A DNA stretch of 36,648 nt from Pseudomonadota bacterium (GTDB lineage: Bacteria; SZUA-182; DTGQ01): contig DAOURK010000032.1 of NCBI GenBank assembly GCA_030625085.1, forward strand, positions 1-36,648, read 5' to 3'. The position numbers were made by a program, and so were the translations under genes. Each line of letters opens with the position of its first letter. The stretch's first letter is position 1. Of the stretch, positions 17,229 to 28,381 are shown piece after piece. The notes beneath the pieces were generated by a model. It did no database searches, had not been told where the DNA came from, and worked only from the letters and a program-made list of their open reading frames with translations.

Positions 17229-17714
17229 ATGTTGGGATTTGATTTTATTAAAACCATGTTTTTAGTCGGCAATTTTTTTATTCTCCTCTTCCTTCTCAAA
17301 AAGATATTCTATAAACCTATAATGGAGATATTAGAGGAAAGAAAAGAAAAAATCAAAGAAGGACTGGAACAACGAGCGATTGCCAAACAAGAGAGAGAAG
17401 ATGTTATAAAACAGAGAGAGGAGGTTATTGCTCAAACCAAATTAGACGCCCAAAAAATAATTAAACAAGCAAATGAGATGAAAGAAAAAATTCTTGCTAA
17501 GGCTAAAGAAGAAACAGCGATATTTTTAGAACAGGCCAAAAAAGAAATTGCCAAAGAACGGGAAGAGTTGAAAGAAGAAATGAATCTGAAATTAGTAGAT
17601 CTTGTGAGCCATGTTGCTTATGCAGCCCTCCCTGATCTAGCGAAACAAGAAGGGCATGAAGATTTGGTTGAAAATACTATATTACAGAATTTAAAACAGG
17701 CATCATCAATGTAA
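17229..17714 (+). CDS. atpF: F-type ATP synthase subunit b
   Basis: 161 residues from ATG 17229, which sits 8 nt after GAGGTG; a TTG at 17223 is too close to that site. One N-terminal membrane segment (FLVGNFFILLFLLKKIFY) is followed by a long charged coiled coil (about 35-130) rich in Lys, Glu and Ala, ending in a short helical C-terminus. This is the peripheral stalk that holds F1 to the membrane. The length is normal, so it is not the b-delta fusion known from mycobacteria. It comes before the c gene, whereas the usual order is a-c-b-delta. Confidence 0.93.
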   Translation: MLGFDFIKTMFLVGNFFILLFLLKKIFYKPIMEILEERKEKIKEGLEQRAIAKQEREDVIKQREEVIAQTKLDAQKIIKQANEMKEKILAKAKEETAIFLEQAKKEIAKEREELKEEMNLKLVDLVSHVAYAALPDLAKQEGHEDLVENTILQNLKQASSM

Positions 17715-17787
17715 CCATAATGCAACCATATTAAAAAGACCTAATTATATAATTCCAATCAACCCAATTTAAAAGGAGAGTTTTTAA

Positions 17788-18144
17788 ATGTCTATCAAAT
17801 CCTTAGTGAAAGCTGTAAGTAGTAAAAAAACTGTTTTCTATGGAGTCGTTAATCTTGCTTTATTAGCTATGGCTTCTCCTGTATGGGCTGCAGCCACTGG
17901 AGCTGTTACAGCGGATACTCAGTGGAGTCATGCGGCAAAAGTAATTTCCGGTGCGCTTGTACTTGGGTGGGGGGCATTCGGATCGGCAGTTGGAATATCT
18001 AAATTTGGAGCAGCTTGTCTTGAAGGAATGACCCGACAACCGGAAGTACAGGGCAAAATTTTTACCAGTATGCTAATCGGTATGGCTTTTATCGAGGCAT
18101 TATGTCTTTATTGTCTTGTTATTGCTTTAATTCTGGTATCATAA
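17788..18144 (+). CDS. atpE: F-type ATP synthase subunit c with signal-like N-terminus
   Basis: 118 residues against about 75-90 usually. Residues 1-35 form a signal-like extension (SVVNLALLAM-type core, ASPVWAAA). The mature part has helix 1 with LGWGAFGSAVGISKFG, the polar loop MTRQPE that contacts F1, and helix 2 with FIEALCLYCLVIAL carrying the ion-binding Glu. The Na+ ligands of Ilyobacter-type c subunits (Gln in helix 1, Ser/Thr after Glu) are not conserved: Ile and Ala-Leu stand there. Proton coupling is therefore more likely. A strong AAGGAG precedes the ATG. Confidence 0.93.
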   Translation: MSIKSLVKAVSSKKTVFYGVVNLALLAMASPVWAAATGAVTADTQWSHAAKVISGALVLGWGAFGSAVGISKFGAACLEGMTRQPEVQGKIFTSMLIGMAFIEALCLYCLVIALILVS

Positions 18145-18468
18145 TAATTCTATAAATAAATTTATGATATAGAGTGTAAGTGATCGGGTGCATTAATCTG
18201 TTATAGATAAATTTAAGATAAATCAAAATCGGCTGTAATGAATCCAACAGATGATGCATAACGAGAATATTAGAGTATCAACTCATTATTTATTCAAAAT
18301 ATATTTTTAATATACTCTTATCTCCTGAATTATTTAAGTAAGGAGACCCAAAAAATTAGTAACCCATTCGAAAAAAGTGCTCCCCAAGTACAATGAAAAG
18401 CGTGTGTCAATATATCAAAACTAACATCCACAAAAGAGTGTTAAAAGTCTGAAGGAAGGCTGGCAATT
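18145..18468. other. 324-bp gap where delta would be expected
   Basis: In most bacteria the delta subunit gene precedes atpA. Here the gap has no open frame with protein-like content. A weak inverted repeat AGAGTAT/ATACTCT lies at 18272-18318. The gap may separate two parts of the operon, but no clear promoter or T-tailed terminator is seen. Confidence 0.6.
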
Positions 18469-20271
18469 ATGGAACAAGTTAATCAGACAGGATTAAAAGA
18501 TGCTTTAGTTGAGGCTGACCAACCGTTAGTATTAATGAGTCCTACTGTATTTAGCTCAGATTTTGTGAAAAACCTGGAAAATCAGCTTTCACAAATTGCT
18601 GACAAAAAAATGCAGATAAAGGCTTTTACTAATGCTCGGCAGGAAAGCCCAGTCCTCTATCTAAGTAGGGACAAAAAGATTAATCTTGATACTAAGAAAA
18701 GTTTTATTAGCGAACTGGATCGAAAAATTCTGGAATTAAAAGGTGATGTAGAAACCTTAAAATCGGATGATATCAGCCGGCAACTGAAAGAGCTTATAGA
18801 TTCCACCAAACCTAAATTCCAAGTTGAGGATATGCGGCAACAGGGCATCGTCTTGCAGGTTGGTGATGGAATTGCACGAGTGGCAGGCCTTGAAGATGTC
18901 GGATCCATGGAGGTCCTGGAATTTACTAATGATATTTACGGCCTGGCCTTCAATTTGGAACAAGATGCTGTCGGATGCATTCTATTGGGGCCGGAAGAAA
19001 AGATCAAAGAGGGCAGTTATGTATCCTGTACCGGTCAACTACTAAAAATACCGGTAGGCGATGCAATGATGGGCAGAATTGTCAATGCTGTTGGCCAACC
19101 CATTGACGGTAAGGGAAAGATTCCTACAACTAATTACCGACTGGTCGAAAGAATTGCCCCCGGAGTAGTAACTCGGCAGCCAGTGAAAGAACCGGTACAA
19201 ACAGGTATTAAAGCTATAGATGCTATGATACCCATTGGCCGGGGACAGCGAGAATTGATCATTGGCGACCGAAAAATTGGTAAAACCACTCTAGCCATGG
19301 ATACTATAATCAATCAAAAAGGCGGAAACCTTACCTGTATTTATGCCGCCATCGGGCAAAAAGCTGCTGCCGTAGCCAAAGTGGTAGAGGTCCTCCGAAG
19401 AGAAGGCGCTTTAGGTCACACAATTATTGTAGCTGCCCTGGCGAATGAACAAACCGCTTTTAAATTCTTAGCTCCTTATACAGCCTGTGCTATTGGTGAA
19501 GAATTTATGGAACAGGGTCGTGATGCACTCGTTATTTATGACGATTTATCGAAACATGCCGTAGCCTACAGAGAAATGTCAGCCCTTTTGAAAAGACCAA
19601 TCGGCCGGGAAGCTTATCCTGGTGATATTTTTTATGTACACTCAAGATTATTGGAAAGAGCAGCTCAATTACATGCTGATAAAGGCGGAGGATCTCTCAC
19701 AGCTATACCCATTATTGAGACCTTAGGCGGCGATGTAACCTCCTATATCTCAACGAATGTAATTTCCATTACCGACGGCCAGATATATCTGGAGTCCGGA
19801 TTATTCAATACCGGTTTTCGACCCTCCATCAACGTCGGTTTATCGGTATCAAGGGTTGGTGGTGCAGCCCAAACCAGAATAATCAAGCGAATTGCCGGTA
19901 GATTAAGGATAGATCTCTCCCAATATCATGAAATGCAGGCCTTTGTTAAGTTTGGGGCAGAGGTAGATGAAACAACCAAAGCCCAATTGGCTAGAGGGGA
20001 AAGGGGTCGCGAACTGCTCAAACAGATCCAGTATGCGCCTATGCCTTTAGCAGAGGAAGCGGTTGTTCTTTATGCTGTTGTCAATAGTTTAATGGATGAC
20101 ATACCTGTTAAAAAGGTTAAGGATTTTGAAAAAGGATTGATTGAATTTTCTCATCAAAATTATCAAAATATTATGGATATGATTGATGAGAAAAAAGATC
20201 TAACCCCTGAGATAGAAAAAGGCATCCAAGAAATAATTGCCGAATTTAAAGATACATTTATAGAGAAATAG
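18469..20271 (+). CDS. atpA: F-type ATP synthase subunit alpha with extra N-terminal domain
   Basis: 600 residues against about 500. From residue 98 on it is a normal alpha: SDDISRQLKELID at 99-111, VLQVGDGIARVAGLE, the Walker A loop GDRKIGKTT at 266-274, and VGLSVSRVGGAAQ with the arginine finger. Residues 1-97 are extra. A segment of about 60 residues (29-88: SSDFVKNLENQLSQI, KKMQIKAF, LYLSRDKKINLDTKKSFISEL) has the layout of the delta/OSCP C-terminal domain (helix, short strands, helix), but similarity is faint and not proven. A strong GGAAGG-type site precedes the ATG, supporting this early start. Gamma follows 4 nt after the stop. Confidence 0.93.
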   Translation: MEQVNQTGLKDALVEADQPLVLMSPTVFSSDFVKNLENQLSQIADKKMQIKAFTNARQESPVLYLSRDKKINLDTKKSFISELDRKILELKGDVETLKSDDISRQLKELIDSTKPKFQVEDMRQQGIVLQVGDGIARVAGLEDVGSMEVLEFTNDIYGLAFNLEQDAVGCILLGPEEKIKEGSYVSCTGQLLKIPVGDAMMGRIVNAVGQPIDGKGKIPTTNYRLVERIAPGVVTRQPVKEPVQTGIKAIDAMIPIGRGQRELIIGDRKIGKTTLAMDTIINQKGGNLTCIYAAIGQKAAAVAKVVEVLRREGALGHTIIVAALANEQTAFKFLAPYTACAIGEEFMEQGRDALVIYDDLSKHAVAYREMSALLKRPIGREAYPGDIFYVHSRLLERAAQLHADKGGGSLTAIPIIETLGGDVTSYISTNVISITDGQIYLESGLFNTGFRPSINVGLSVSRVGGAAQTRIIKRIAGRLRIDLSQYHEMQAFVKFGAEVDETTKAQLARGERGRELLKQIQYAPMPLAEEAVVLYAVVNSLMDDIPVKKVKDFEKGLIEFSHQNYQNIMDMIDEKKDLTPEIEKGIQEIIAEFKDTFIEK

Positions 20272-20275
20272 GATT

Positions 20276-22667
<2,392 letters not shown>

Positions 22668-22685
22668 AGAAGGGACTTAGCTGAT

Positions 22686-23612
22686 ATGGCCAAAGAAAAG
22701 AAGGCAACAAAACCTCAAGGAAAACTTATTTTAGAAGTACTCACGCCCGAAAAAGTCGTTCTGAGAGATAGTGAAATAGACATTATTGTGGTAAAAGCGC
22801 CTGAACCTGCATTTCCCGATGTCCAGCCCATTAAAATGCCGGAATCTAAAGTCCCTATGCAATTTACAGAAGGAAGAGAAGTATTTAGAGATGGAAGAGA
22901 AGTTTTAAAAACAAAAAAGGTAATGGGTATCAAAGAATTGCCTGAAACCATGCACGAAGATGTGCCTCGGGTTATGGATGACAAACCCGGCGTTATGCGC
23001 GATGACGCACCGCGGCTTATGGAGGATGGTAAACCTCGTGTTATGAGGGATGATGCTCCGCGGGTTATGGATAAAAATGCACCTCCCATGGCAGATTTGC
23101 CTGATATGCCTGGCGCGCCACCAATGGGTGATTTGCCTGATATGCCTGACGCGCCTCCAATGGGTGATTTGCCCGAAAGACCAAACTTACCTCCTTTAGC
23201 GCAACGAGGAGATTTACCAGCACTACCCAAATTAGCGGAATTAGAAAAATTGCCCGATTTGCCCACCAGGCCTATAGCTTTAAAAGAAGTAGGCATTATG
23301 AATGGCCATGCGCCCATGCTGGTTAATTTGCCCATAAGTCCGATACGGTATAAAAAGGGAGAAGAGCTTCACTGGTTAATAGTTGCCGGGGGATTTTTAG
23401 AAGTGCGAAATAATAAAGTAACTATCCTATCCTTTGGCGCCGAGATTGTCACAGAAGAACCAGATGAGGATTTAGCTATTGCGGCCAAAAAGCGAGTTGA
23501 AAGCTGGCTTCTTGAAGGACAGGTGGGGAAAGTGGCTTTTGATGAAAAGGCTGCTGAAGCTGATATTAAAAAATCAGCTATCGAGCTTTACAAAGCCTCT
23601 TCTTCCCAATAA
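22686..23612 (+). CDS. atpC: F-type ATP synthase subunit epsilon with large Pro/Met/Asp insertion
   Basis: 308 residues against about 130-140. Residues 12-37 (GKLILEVLTPEKVVLRDSE) are the first strands of the epsilon beta-sandwich. Residues 202-258 (VGIMNGHAPMLVNLPISPI, LIVAGGFLEVRNNKVTIL) are the rest, and 259-308 the C-terminal helices. Between them, about 160 residues interrupt the sandwich where a short GxxGxFG loop normally sits. The insert has low complexity: repeats of VMRDDAPR, then APPMGDLPDMPD, then Leu-Pro-rich segments. It is likely disordered and outward-facing. Epsilon normally regulates ATP hydrolysis and links gamma to the c-ring. DNA through the insert is in frame and uninterrupted. 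Confidence 0.88.
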   Translation: MAKEKKATKPQGKLILEVLTPEKVVLRDSEIDIIVVKAPEPAFPDVQPIKMPESKVPMQFTEGREVFRDGREVLKTKKVMGIKELPETMHEDVPRVMDDKPGVMRDDAPRLMEDGKPRVMRDDAPRVMDKNAPPMADLPDMPGAPPMGDLPDMPDAPPMGDLPERPNLPPLAQRGDLPALPKLAELEKLPDLPTRPIALKEVGIMNGHAPMLVNLPISPIRYKKGEELHWLIVAGGFLEVRNNKVTILSFGAEIVTEEPDEDLAIAAKKRVESWLLEGQVGKVAFDEKAAEADIKKSAIELYKASSSQ

Positions 23613-23630
23613 CCGGACCAGAAATTCCTC

Positions 23631-24635
23631 ATGAAATTAGAATTGAATTTTGAGGATTTAGAAGCTCAATGGAAAAAAAGACAGCTTGATCTGTTTCCAT
23701 GGTTGCAAGGGCTTTTAGCTCTTCTACGACCCAGGGCAGTCAACCTCACCATAACGAAAAATAAGTTATCATCTTCCACACCGGCTACCATGGTGCAGTT
23801 TTTATCCTCTTTCGACCCTGAAACTGCAAAAATTGCCCGGCAAATAATCAAAGCACAAAACTCTACAACCATTTTACCCCTTTTACTCTATAGTCTTGAG
23901 AAAAACAACAAAACTGATTATCCACATAGAGTCATGAATTCCCTGCTCGATTTTAATCCCACCATTTCCTTTGGTTACCTTTTGGCATATTTACATGCAC
24001 GACAGACACCAAAATCAGAAAAAAATCAATTTTCAAAACCTGAAAACGCCCCTGATTTAAGTGAAGAACAAATCAAAAAATCCATCTTTCAGGTTATCAG
24101 TGAAATTTTCTTTAACCTCAACACTCTTTTCCCCTCTTCACAGGAAAAAGACCAATTTCTCAGCCAAATTTTCGAAGCACTCTCCATGGATTTAAAAGAA
24201 CGAATGCCTTTCCTATCAATAGTATTGGAAACATGGGGCGATTTTGAGGCCATTAAATTAGACCTTGAGGTTATATTATCTCTATTTAAAAAAACAAAGT
24301 ATGAGGAATACGCCCAAATTATCGAAAAAAAGATACAACAACTAGGCCAAGATATTATAATTTCTCTTAATGGCTTGCCCTTCGAATTAGAAAAAGGTGA
24401 AATCTTATTTGAGCATTTAATAGCGGTAATTCAATATATGGCTGTCATGAGGCTTGAGGCTGATAAGCAATTTCTGCAATCTATGCCTAAAAAAATCCAC
24501 TCTTTTGAGCTTACAGAAAAGCAAAAAACTGATATCATCCGGACATGCGAAGCTGCAGTAAAGATTATTGATCAGCCTGAAACAACCATACGAAAAATAC
24601 TGGCTGAGCTCGAAACTCCTTTCTTTATATACTAA
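23631..24635 (+). CDS. Unknown protein, last gene of the ATP synthase operon
   Basis: 334 residues, soluble and mostly helical, without signal peptide or membrane segment. Recognisable only as Phe/Leu/Glu-rich helices (MKLELNFEDLEAQWKKRQLD start, TETTIRKILAELE-type end). It starts 18 nt after epsilon and has no strong ribosome binding site, which suggests co-translation with the operon. It could be an assembly or regulatory factor for the unusual ATP synthase, but the only support is position. Confidence 0.65.
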   Translation: MKLELNFEDLEAQWKKRQLDLFPWLQGLLALLRPRAVNLTITKNKLSSSTPATMVQFLSSFDPETAKIARQIIKAQNSTTILPLLLYSLEKNNKTDYPHRVMNSLLDFNPTISFGYLLAYLHARQTPKSEKNQFSKPENAPDLSEEQIKKSIFQVISEIFFNLNTLFPSSQEKDQFLSQIFEALSMDLKERMPFLSIVLETWGDFEAIKLDLEVILSLFKKTKYEEYAQIIEKKIQQLGQDIIISLNGLPFELEKGEILFEHLIAVIQYMAVMRLEADKQFLQSMPKKIHSFELTEKQKTDIIRTCEAAVKIIDQPETTIRKILAELETPFFIY

Positions 24636-24844
24636 ACATACTCAGTTTCTCTATTTACAGAGTATCGGCAAATCTCATTATTAAAATTCTTTACAAGCCC
24701 GCCTCTAGAGAAATATAATAACCCTGCAGTACGTTTCAATTCAAAGACTAATTTTAAGAGTAATGTAAGAGTAATGAAGGGATAAAAAGTTTCATTAATT
24801 TGTCTAATAGAACAAATGTGGAAAATCTCCATTAGACTACACAC

Positions 24845-24900
24845 TAAAAATATAAGATTTATCACTGCGCGAAATGACAAATTCGCCGGAAATAACTTTT
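24845..24900 (+). repeat. TIR element, right-half remnant
   Basis: TATAAGATTT ... CTGCGCGAAATGACAAATT ... AACTTTT matches the right half of the 9644-9786 element. The apparent ATG of the next gene (24874) lies inside its GAAATGACAAA motif. Confidence 0.6.
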
Positions 24901-25983
24901 CAGGAGAGGCCATCAAGGTTTAATTTGAAAAAAACAGTCTTATTGGATTTGGGAAAATTAAAATATTTATATAATGGACTTGGGCAAGTCTCATATCAAC
25001 TAGGGAAAAAACTTGGGAAATATAATGCCCCTGAGATAGATTTTTATTACCTATTGCCGAAACGCTTTGATACTGTTTTTTTTAATGTTGCTGATCGTGA
25101 GACAATATCATTGAGACGTCGTTACTTTCCATTTACCTGTAGAAGATATGATTTATGGCATTCCACTCATCAGGATTCTGCCTATTTCCCTTCAGATTCT
25201 CAAACTCCTTATCTCCTTACCATTCATGACCTCAACTTTCTTGAAGAAAAAAAAGAGAGGAAAGCTATGAAACGATTACGATCTTTACAAAAAAAAGTTT
25301 CTAGAGCTTCTGCTATTACAGTTATTTCAAAATCTACAGAAAAAATTGTCAAGGACAATCTTGATTTACGAAATATACCTGTTCACTTAATTTACCAGGG
25401 AGTAAAAATATCAAGGGGTAATGAAAAAAAACCCGGATTCGCTCCATCAAAAAAATTTTTATTCTCCATTGGAGTAATATTAGAGAAAAAAAATTTTATA
25501 GTCCTTTTAGATTTCATGAAACTTTTGCCTGAATATAAACTAGTTATAGCAGGTAAAAATACTACTGAGTATGCAAAACTAATTGAGAAAAAAATACAAA
25601 AGCTTAATTTGGCAGACAGTATTATCATGCCCGGAATAATATCAGACCAAGAAAAAACCTGGCTGTATCAAAATTGTGAGGCTTTCGTTTATCCCTCAAA
25701 ATATGAAGGCTTTGGTATGCCCATTATAGAAGCTATGAATTTCGGGAAACCTGTATTCCTTTCAACATACTCTTGTTTGCCTGAAATTGGGAGTACCTAC
25801 GCATATTATTGGAATGATTTTGATCCAAAAAAAATGAGCGATTATTTTTTAGATAACATTTTTAAATTCCAAAAGAAACCGGAGTTATCTGAAAACATGA
25901 AAATATATGCACAAAGTTTTAACTGGGATAATACGGTAAACGCATATATAAAGGTCTATAAAAAATTATTAGGATTATCGTAA
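24874..25983 (+). CDS. Glycosyltransferase family 4
   Basis: 369 residues as drawn. GT-B fold: the N-terminal half has GLGQVSYQLGKKLG and DLWHSTHQDS, and LLTIHDLNFLE. The C-terminal half has FLFSIGVILEKKN, then IIMPGIISDQEKTWLYQN and the donor-binding EGFGMPIIEAMNFGKPVF with its conserved Glu pair, as in mannosyl/glucosyl transferases of LPS or capsule synthesis. The ATG at 24874 lies in a TIR-element remnant and lacks a ribosome binding site. TTG 24925, 7 nt after AAGG, gives a start KKTVLLDLGKLKYL that fits the family better; I am unsure between them. Donor and acceptor sugars cannot be told. Confidence 0.85.
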   Translation: MTNSPEITFQERPSRFNLKKTVLLDLGKLKYLYNGLGQVSYQLGKKLGKYNAPEIDFYYLLPKRFDTVFFNVADRETISLRRRYFPFTCRRYDLWHSTHQDSAYFPSDSQTPYLLTIHDLNFLEEKKERKAMKRLRSLQKKVSRASAITVISKSTEKIVKDNLDLRNIPVHLIYQGVKISRGNEKKPGFAPSKKFLFSIGVILEKKNFIVLLDFMKLLPEYKLVIAGKNTTEYAKLIEKKIQKLNLADSIIMPGIISDQEKTWLYQNCEAFVYPSKYEGFGMPIIEAMNFGKPVFLSTYSCLPEIGSTYAYYWNDFDPKKMSDYFLDNIFKFQKKPELSENMKIYAQSFNWDNTVNAYIKVYKKLLGLS

Positions 25984-25995
25984 TCCAAACTCTTC

Positions 25996-26080
25996 AAGAT
26001 TTCTCCCGGAATTTACACTGAACGTAGTGAACGTGCTCGAAATGACAAATTTACAAAAAAGGACTTTTTACGAATGTATC
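25996..26080 (+). repeat. TIR element, right-half copy
   Basis: AAGATTTCTCCCGGAATTT, then GAACGTAGTGAACGTGCTCG, then AAATGACAAATTT and the end GACTTTTTACGAATGTATC. It reaches into the stop codon of the convergent heptosyltransferase gene. Confidence 0.75.
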
Positions 26081-27062
26081 AGATATTATATTTGCCAATT
26101 AAAGAATGCGCTGCTTCAATAACCATCTTGGGCGTAATTTCTTTCATACACCGATGATGCTTTAAAGGACAATGGTGCTTCATACATGGGCTGCATGGAA
26201 TGTCGGTTCTTACTATTACTCCCCTTGGATTATGCCACTGATCTGTATGGCTGTGATTGGTGGGTCCAAAAATAGCCACTGTTGGAATCCGGTATGCAGC
26301 CGCGATATGCATAGGCCCGCTATCATTGGTTATAAAAAGTGATAGCCCTCCGATTATTTCAATAAGATCGGTAATGGTTGTTTGTCCGGCCAAATTTTTA
26401 TAGTTTTTAATACCCCATTGTTGAAGATGCTCCTCAATTTCATTAGCCATGTCCTTTTCGGTTGGACCTCCAAAAATTAAAATATCAAAAAAATCGCTTA
26501 AAATTTTAGCAACCTCGGCAAATTTTTTCGGATACCATCGTTTGGCACTTCCATAGGTAGCCCCTGGATTGATCCCTACCGTTTTGTTAGCAAAAACTTT
26601 AGGTTGATAATATAATTTTAAATTCCCAGGCATATGAGATGTTTGAAAATAGGCATTTATCATATCAGCATAGGTTTCAACCTGATGTCTATTTTTCTTT
26701 TGATTATAGCTATGGGTAAGAAACATTGTCCGGGGAAAGCGTTTATACCCTGTGCGGATTTTAGATTTGGTTAAATAAAGAAAAAAAGCGCCAAAAAATG
26801 AGCCTCGAAAGGTAAAAGCCAAATCATGGGACCCGACAGTTCGGGCTAAAATTTTGATAGGTTTAATCCGGCCTCTATGTTCTTTCGTATCATCTATAAA
26901 AGTGTGCTTAACCAGAGGATGATTCTTAAGCGCTTCAATACTTACTTGAGAGCCCATGAGGCTCCACAGGGCAGAAGGATATTGATCTTCCAACATTTGC
27001 AAGGCAGGAGTGACCATTACAGTATCCCCCAACCAAGTGGGGAGTTCAATAAGTATACGCAT
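26079..27062 (-). CDS. waaF: ADP-heptose--LPS heptosyltransferase II (GT9)
   Basis: 327 residues, normal length. It adds heptose to the lipopolysaccharide inner core. It has MRILIELPTWLGDTVMVTPAL, NPGATYGSAKRWYPKKFAE, LIFGGPTEKD, the donor-binding FITNDSGPMHIAAA ... VAIFGPT and the C-terminal cysteine block PCSPCMKHHCPLKHHRCM, which is typical of WaaF. AAGG lies 7 nt before the ATG. It starts 4 nt after the glycosidase-like gene. Presence implies an LPS-bearing outer membrane. Confidence 0.93.
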   Translation of the reverse strand: MRILIELPTWLGDTVMVTPALQMLEDQYPSALWSLMGSQVSIEALKNHPLVKHTFIDDTKEHRGRIKPIKILARTVGSHDLAFTFRGSFFGAFFLYLTKSKIRTGYKRFPRTMFLTHSYNQKKNRHQVETYADMINAYFQTSHMPGNLKLYYQPKVFANKTVGINPGATYGSAKRWYPKKFAEVAKILSDFFDILIFGGPTEKDMANEIEEHLQQWGIKNYKNLAGQTTITDLIEIIGGLSLFITNDSGPMHIAAAYRIPTVAIFGPTNHSHTDQWHNPRGVIVRTDIPCSPCMKHHCPLKHHRCMKEITPKMVIEAAHSLIGKYNI

Positions 27063-27066
27063 AACT

Positions 27067-28317
27067 TTACCTTGAAAAATCTCGCATTACATAAACCACG
27101 GCTTCACCCAGTTCAATATCTTTTTGCATCAGCGATTCACCATAAATACTAATAACTTGATGATTATTTGTCTGAAGACGTTTTGGCTTTAGACTCCAAT
27201 GGGCTTCAATTTCCTTATTCCCTTTTACAAATAGCATTGTGTAATGGCTGTGGCTCTCTTCAAATTTTTCCAGTTTAGCCCCTTTTAGCAATCGAATCAT
27301 CGTATAAAAAGCTTTGTAGGCTCCTCGCTTTCTTATACCCTCTCGATTATCCACAAGTCCATAACCGGGAGCAATTAACTGATGCCAATAAACGGTTTTT
27401 ATATAACCTGTGGCCAGGGCTAAAAGATAATATCGCACCATATAGTTAGTATACACTCTCTCAGCTACACACTCATTTTCGCTGGTAGGAGCATATGGAG
27501 ATGTTCCGGTAATAGGCCAATTGGTTTCAGTAATAAGAATGTCCGGACCAGCTCTGGGACTCAGAGCAAGCATTGAGGCCAATACCTTAATTTTCCGTTG
27601 CAGGTTAAGCCCTAAATGACTTTTTTCGGGCGCTCCACGTCTATCTACATACAACAAAGTGTTTATTTTCTCAAAACGAATGGGATATAAATGGAAAAGA
27701 GCACGAAGAATTAAATGAAATTCAAAATCAATGACTGAAGGACCTATTAAGGTAACCTCTCTAAATTTCTTTTTCTTCAATTGATAAGCAACCTGATAAA
27801 AGCGTAAATATTCATCTATACTAAAAAAACCCCATTTCGTGCGATTGACTGCATTAGCAACTTGAAAGGCTTCCACCCATGGAGCAAACTTGCGAAAAAC
27901 AATAGTTAAAGCTTTTTCAAACTCCTGAGGATTTTCAATTAAATCTCTCGATTGCAGAAGATTCAAGACAATCTTTTTACCTTGGAATCTCTTGACAAAG
28001 GATAGATAAGACTCAAGTTGATCAATCTTGCACAGTGGAAAACGAATCAACAAGTGATCAACCCCAAGTTCATTAACCATCTTTACAACAGTATCCGGCT
28101 CTCGATCAATATTCACACCAAGGCCAAAAAATTCATCTGTTTTTGGCGTTTTTTGTTTTACCCAAAAATAATTCAAAAAAACCAAAGGGGTTACCAATAT
28201 ATTCGTTAAACCTACTTTTAAATGATCAGGCCATACTTTAAAACGCATTATTTTTTTTAACGCTTTGTTTTTCAAAGGATAAGGCTGATCAGAATAAACA
28301 TCCCATATAAACCTCAT
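27067..28317 (-). CDS. Glycosidase-like (TIM-barrel) protein of the LPS cluster
   Basis: 416 residues without a signal peptide. The pattern of alternating strands and helices, with GLGVNIDREPDTVVKMVNEL at the start of the domain, FQVANAVNRTKWG (an Asn-rich site before strand 5) and ILITETNWPITGTS (Glu at a strand end), fits a clan-A glycoside hydrolase barrel with a plausible nucleophile Glu. TVYWHQLIAPGYGLVD follows. The exact family is not clear. Placed directly before waaF, it may modify a cell-surface glycan or serve as a non-catalytic relative. Confidence 0.7.
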   Translation of the reverse strand: MRFIWDVYSDQPYPLKNKALKKIMRFKVWPDHLKVGLTNILVTPLVFLNYFWVKQKTPKTDEFFGLGVNIDREPDTVVKMVNELGVDHLLIRFPLCKIDQLESYLSFVKRFQGKKIVLNLLQSRDLIENPQEFEKALTIVFRKFAPWVEAFQVANAVNRTKWGFFSIDEYLRFYQVAYQLKKKKFREVTLIGPSVIDFEFHLILRALFHLYPIRFEKINTLLYVDRRGAPEKSHLGLNLQRKIKVLASMLALSPRAGPDILITETNWPITGTSPYAPTSENECVAERVYTNYMVRYYLLALATGYIKTVYWHQLIAPGYGLVDNREGIRKRGAYKAFYTMIRLLKGAKLEKFEESHSHYTMLFVKGNKEIEAHWSLKPKRLQTNNHQVISIYGESLMQKDIELGEAVVYVMRDFSR

Positions 28318-28381
28318 GTTAAAAACCTTTGGTCCTGCGGCATCATATTTGTTAAAACAGTCCTAAAACTACAGACCATTA

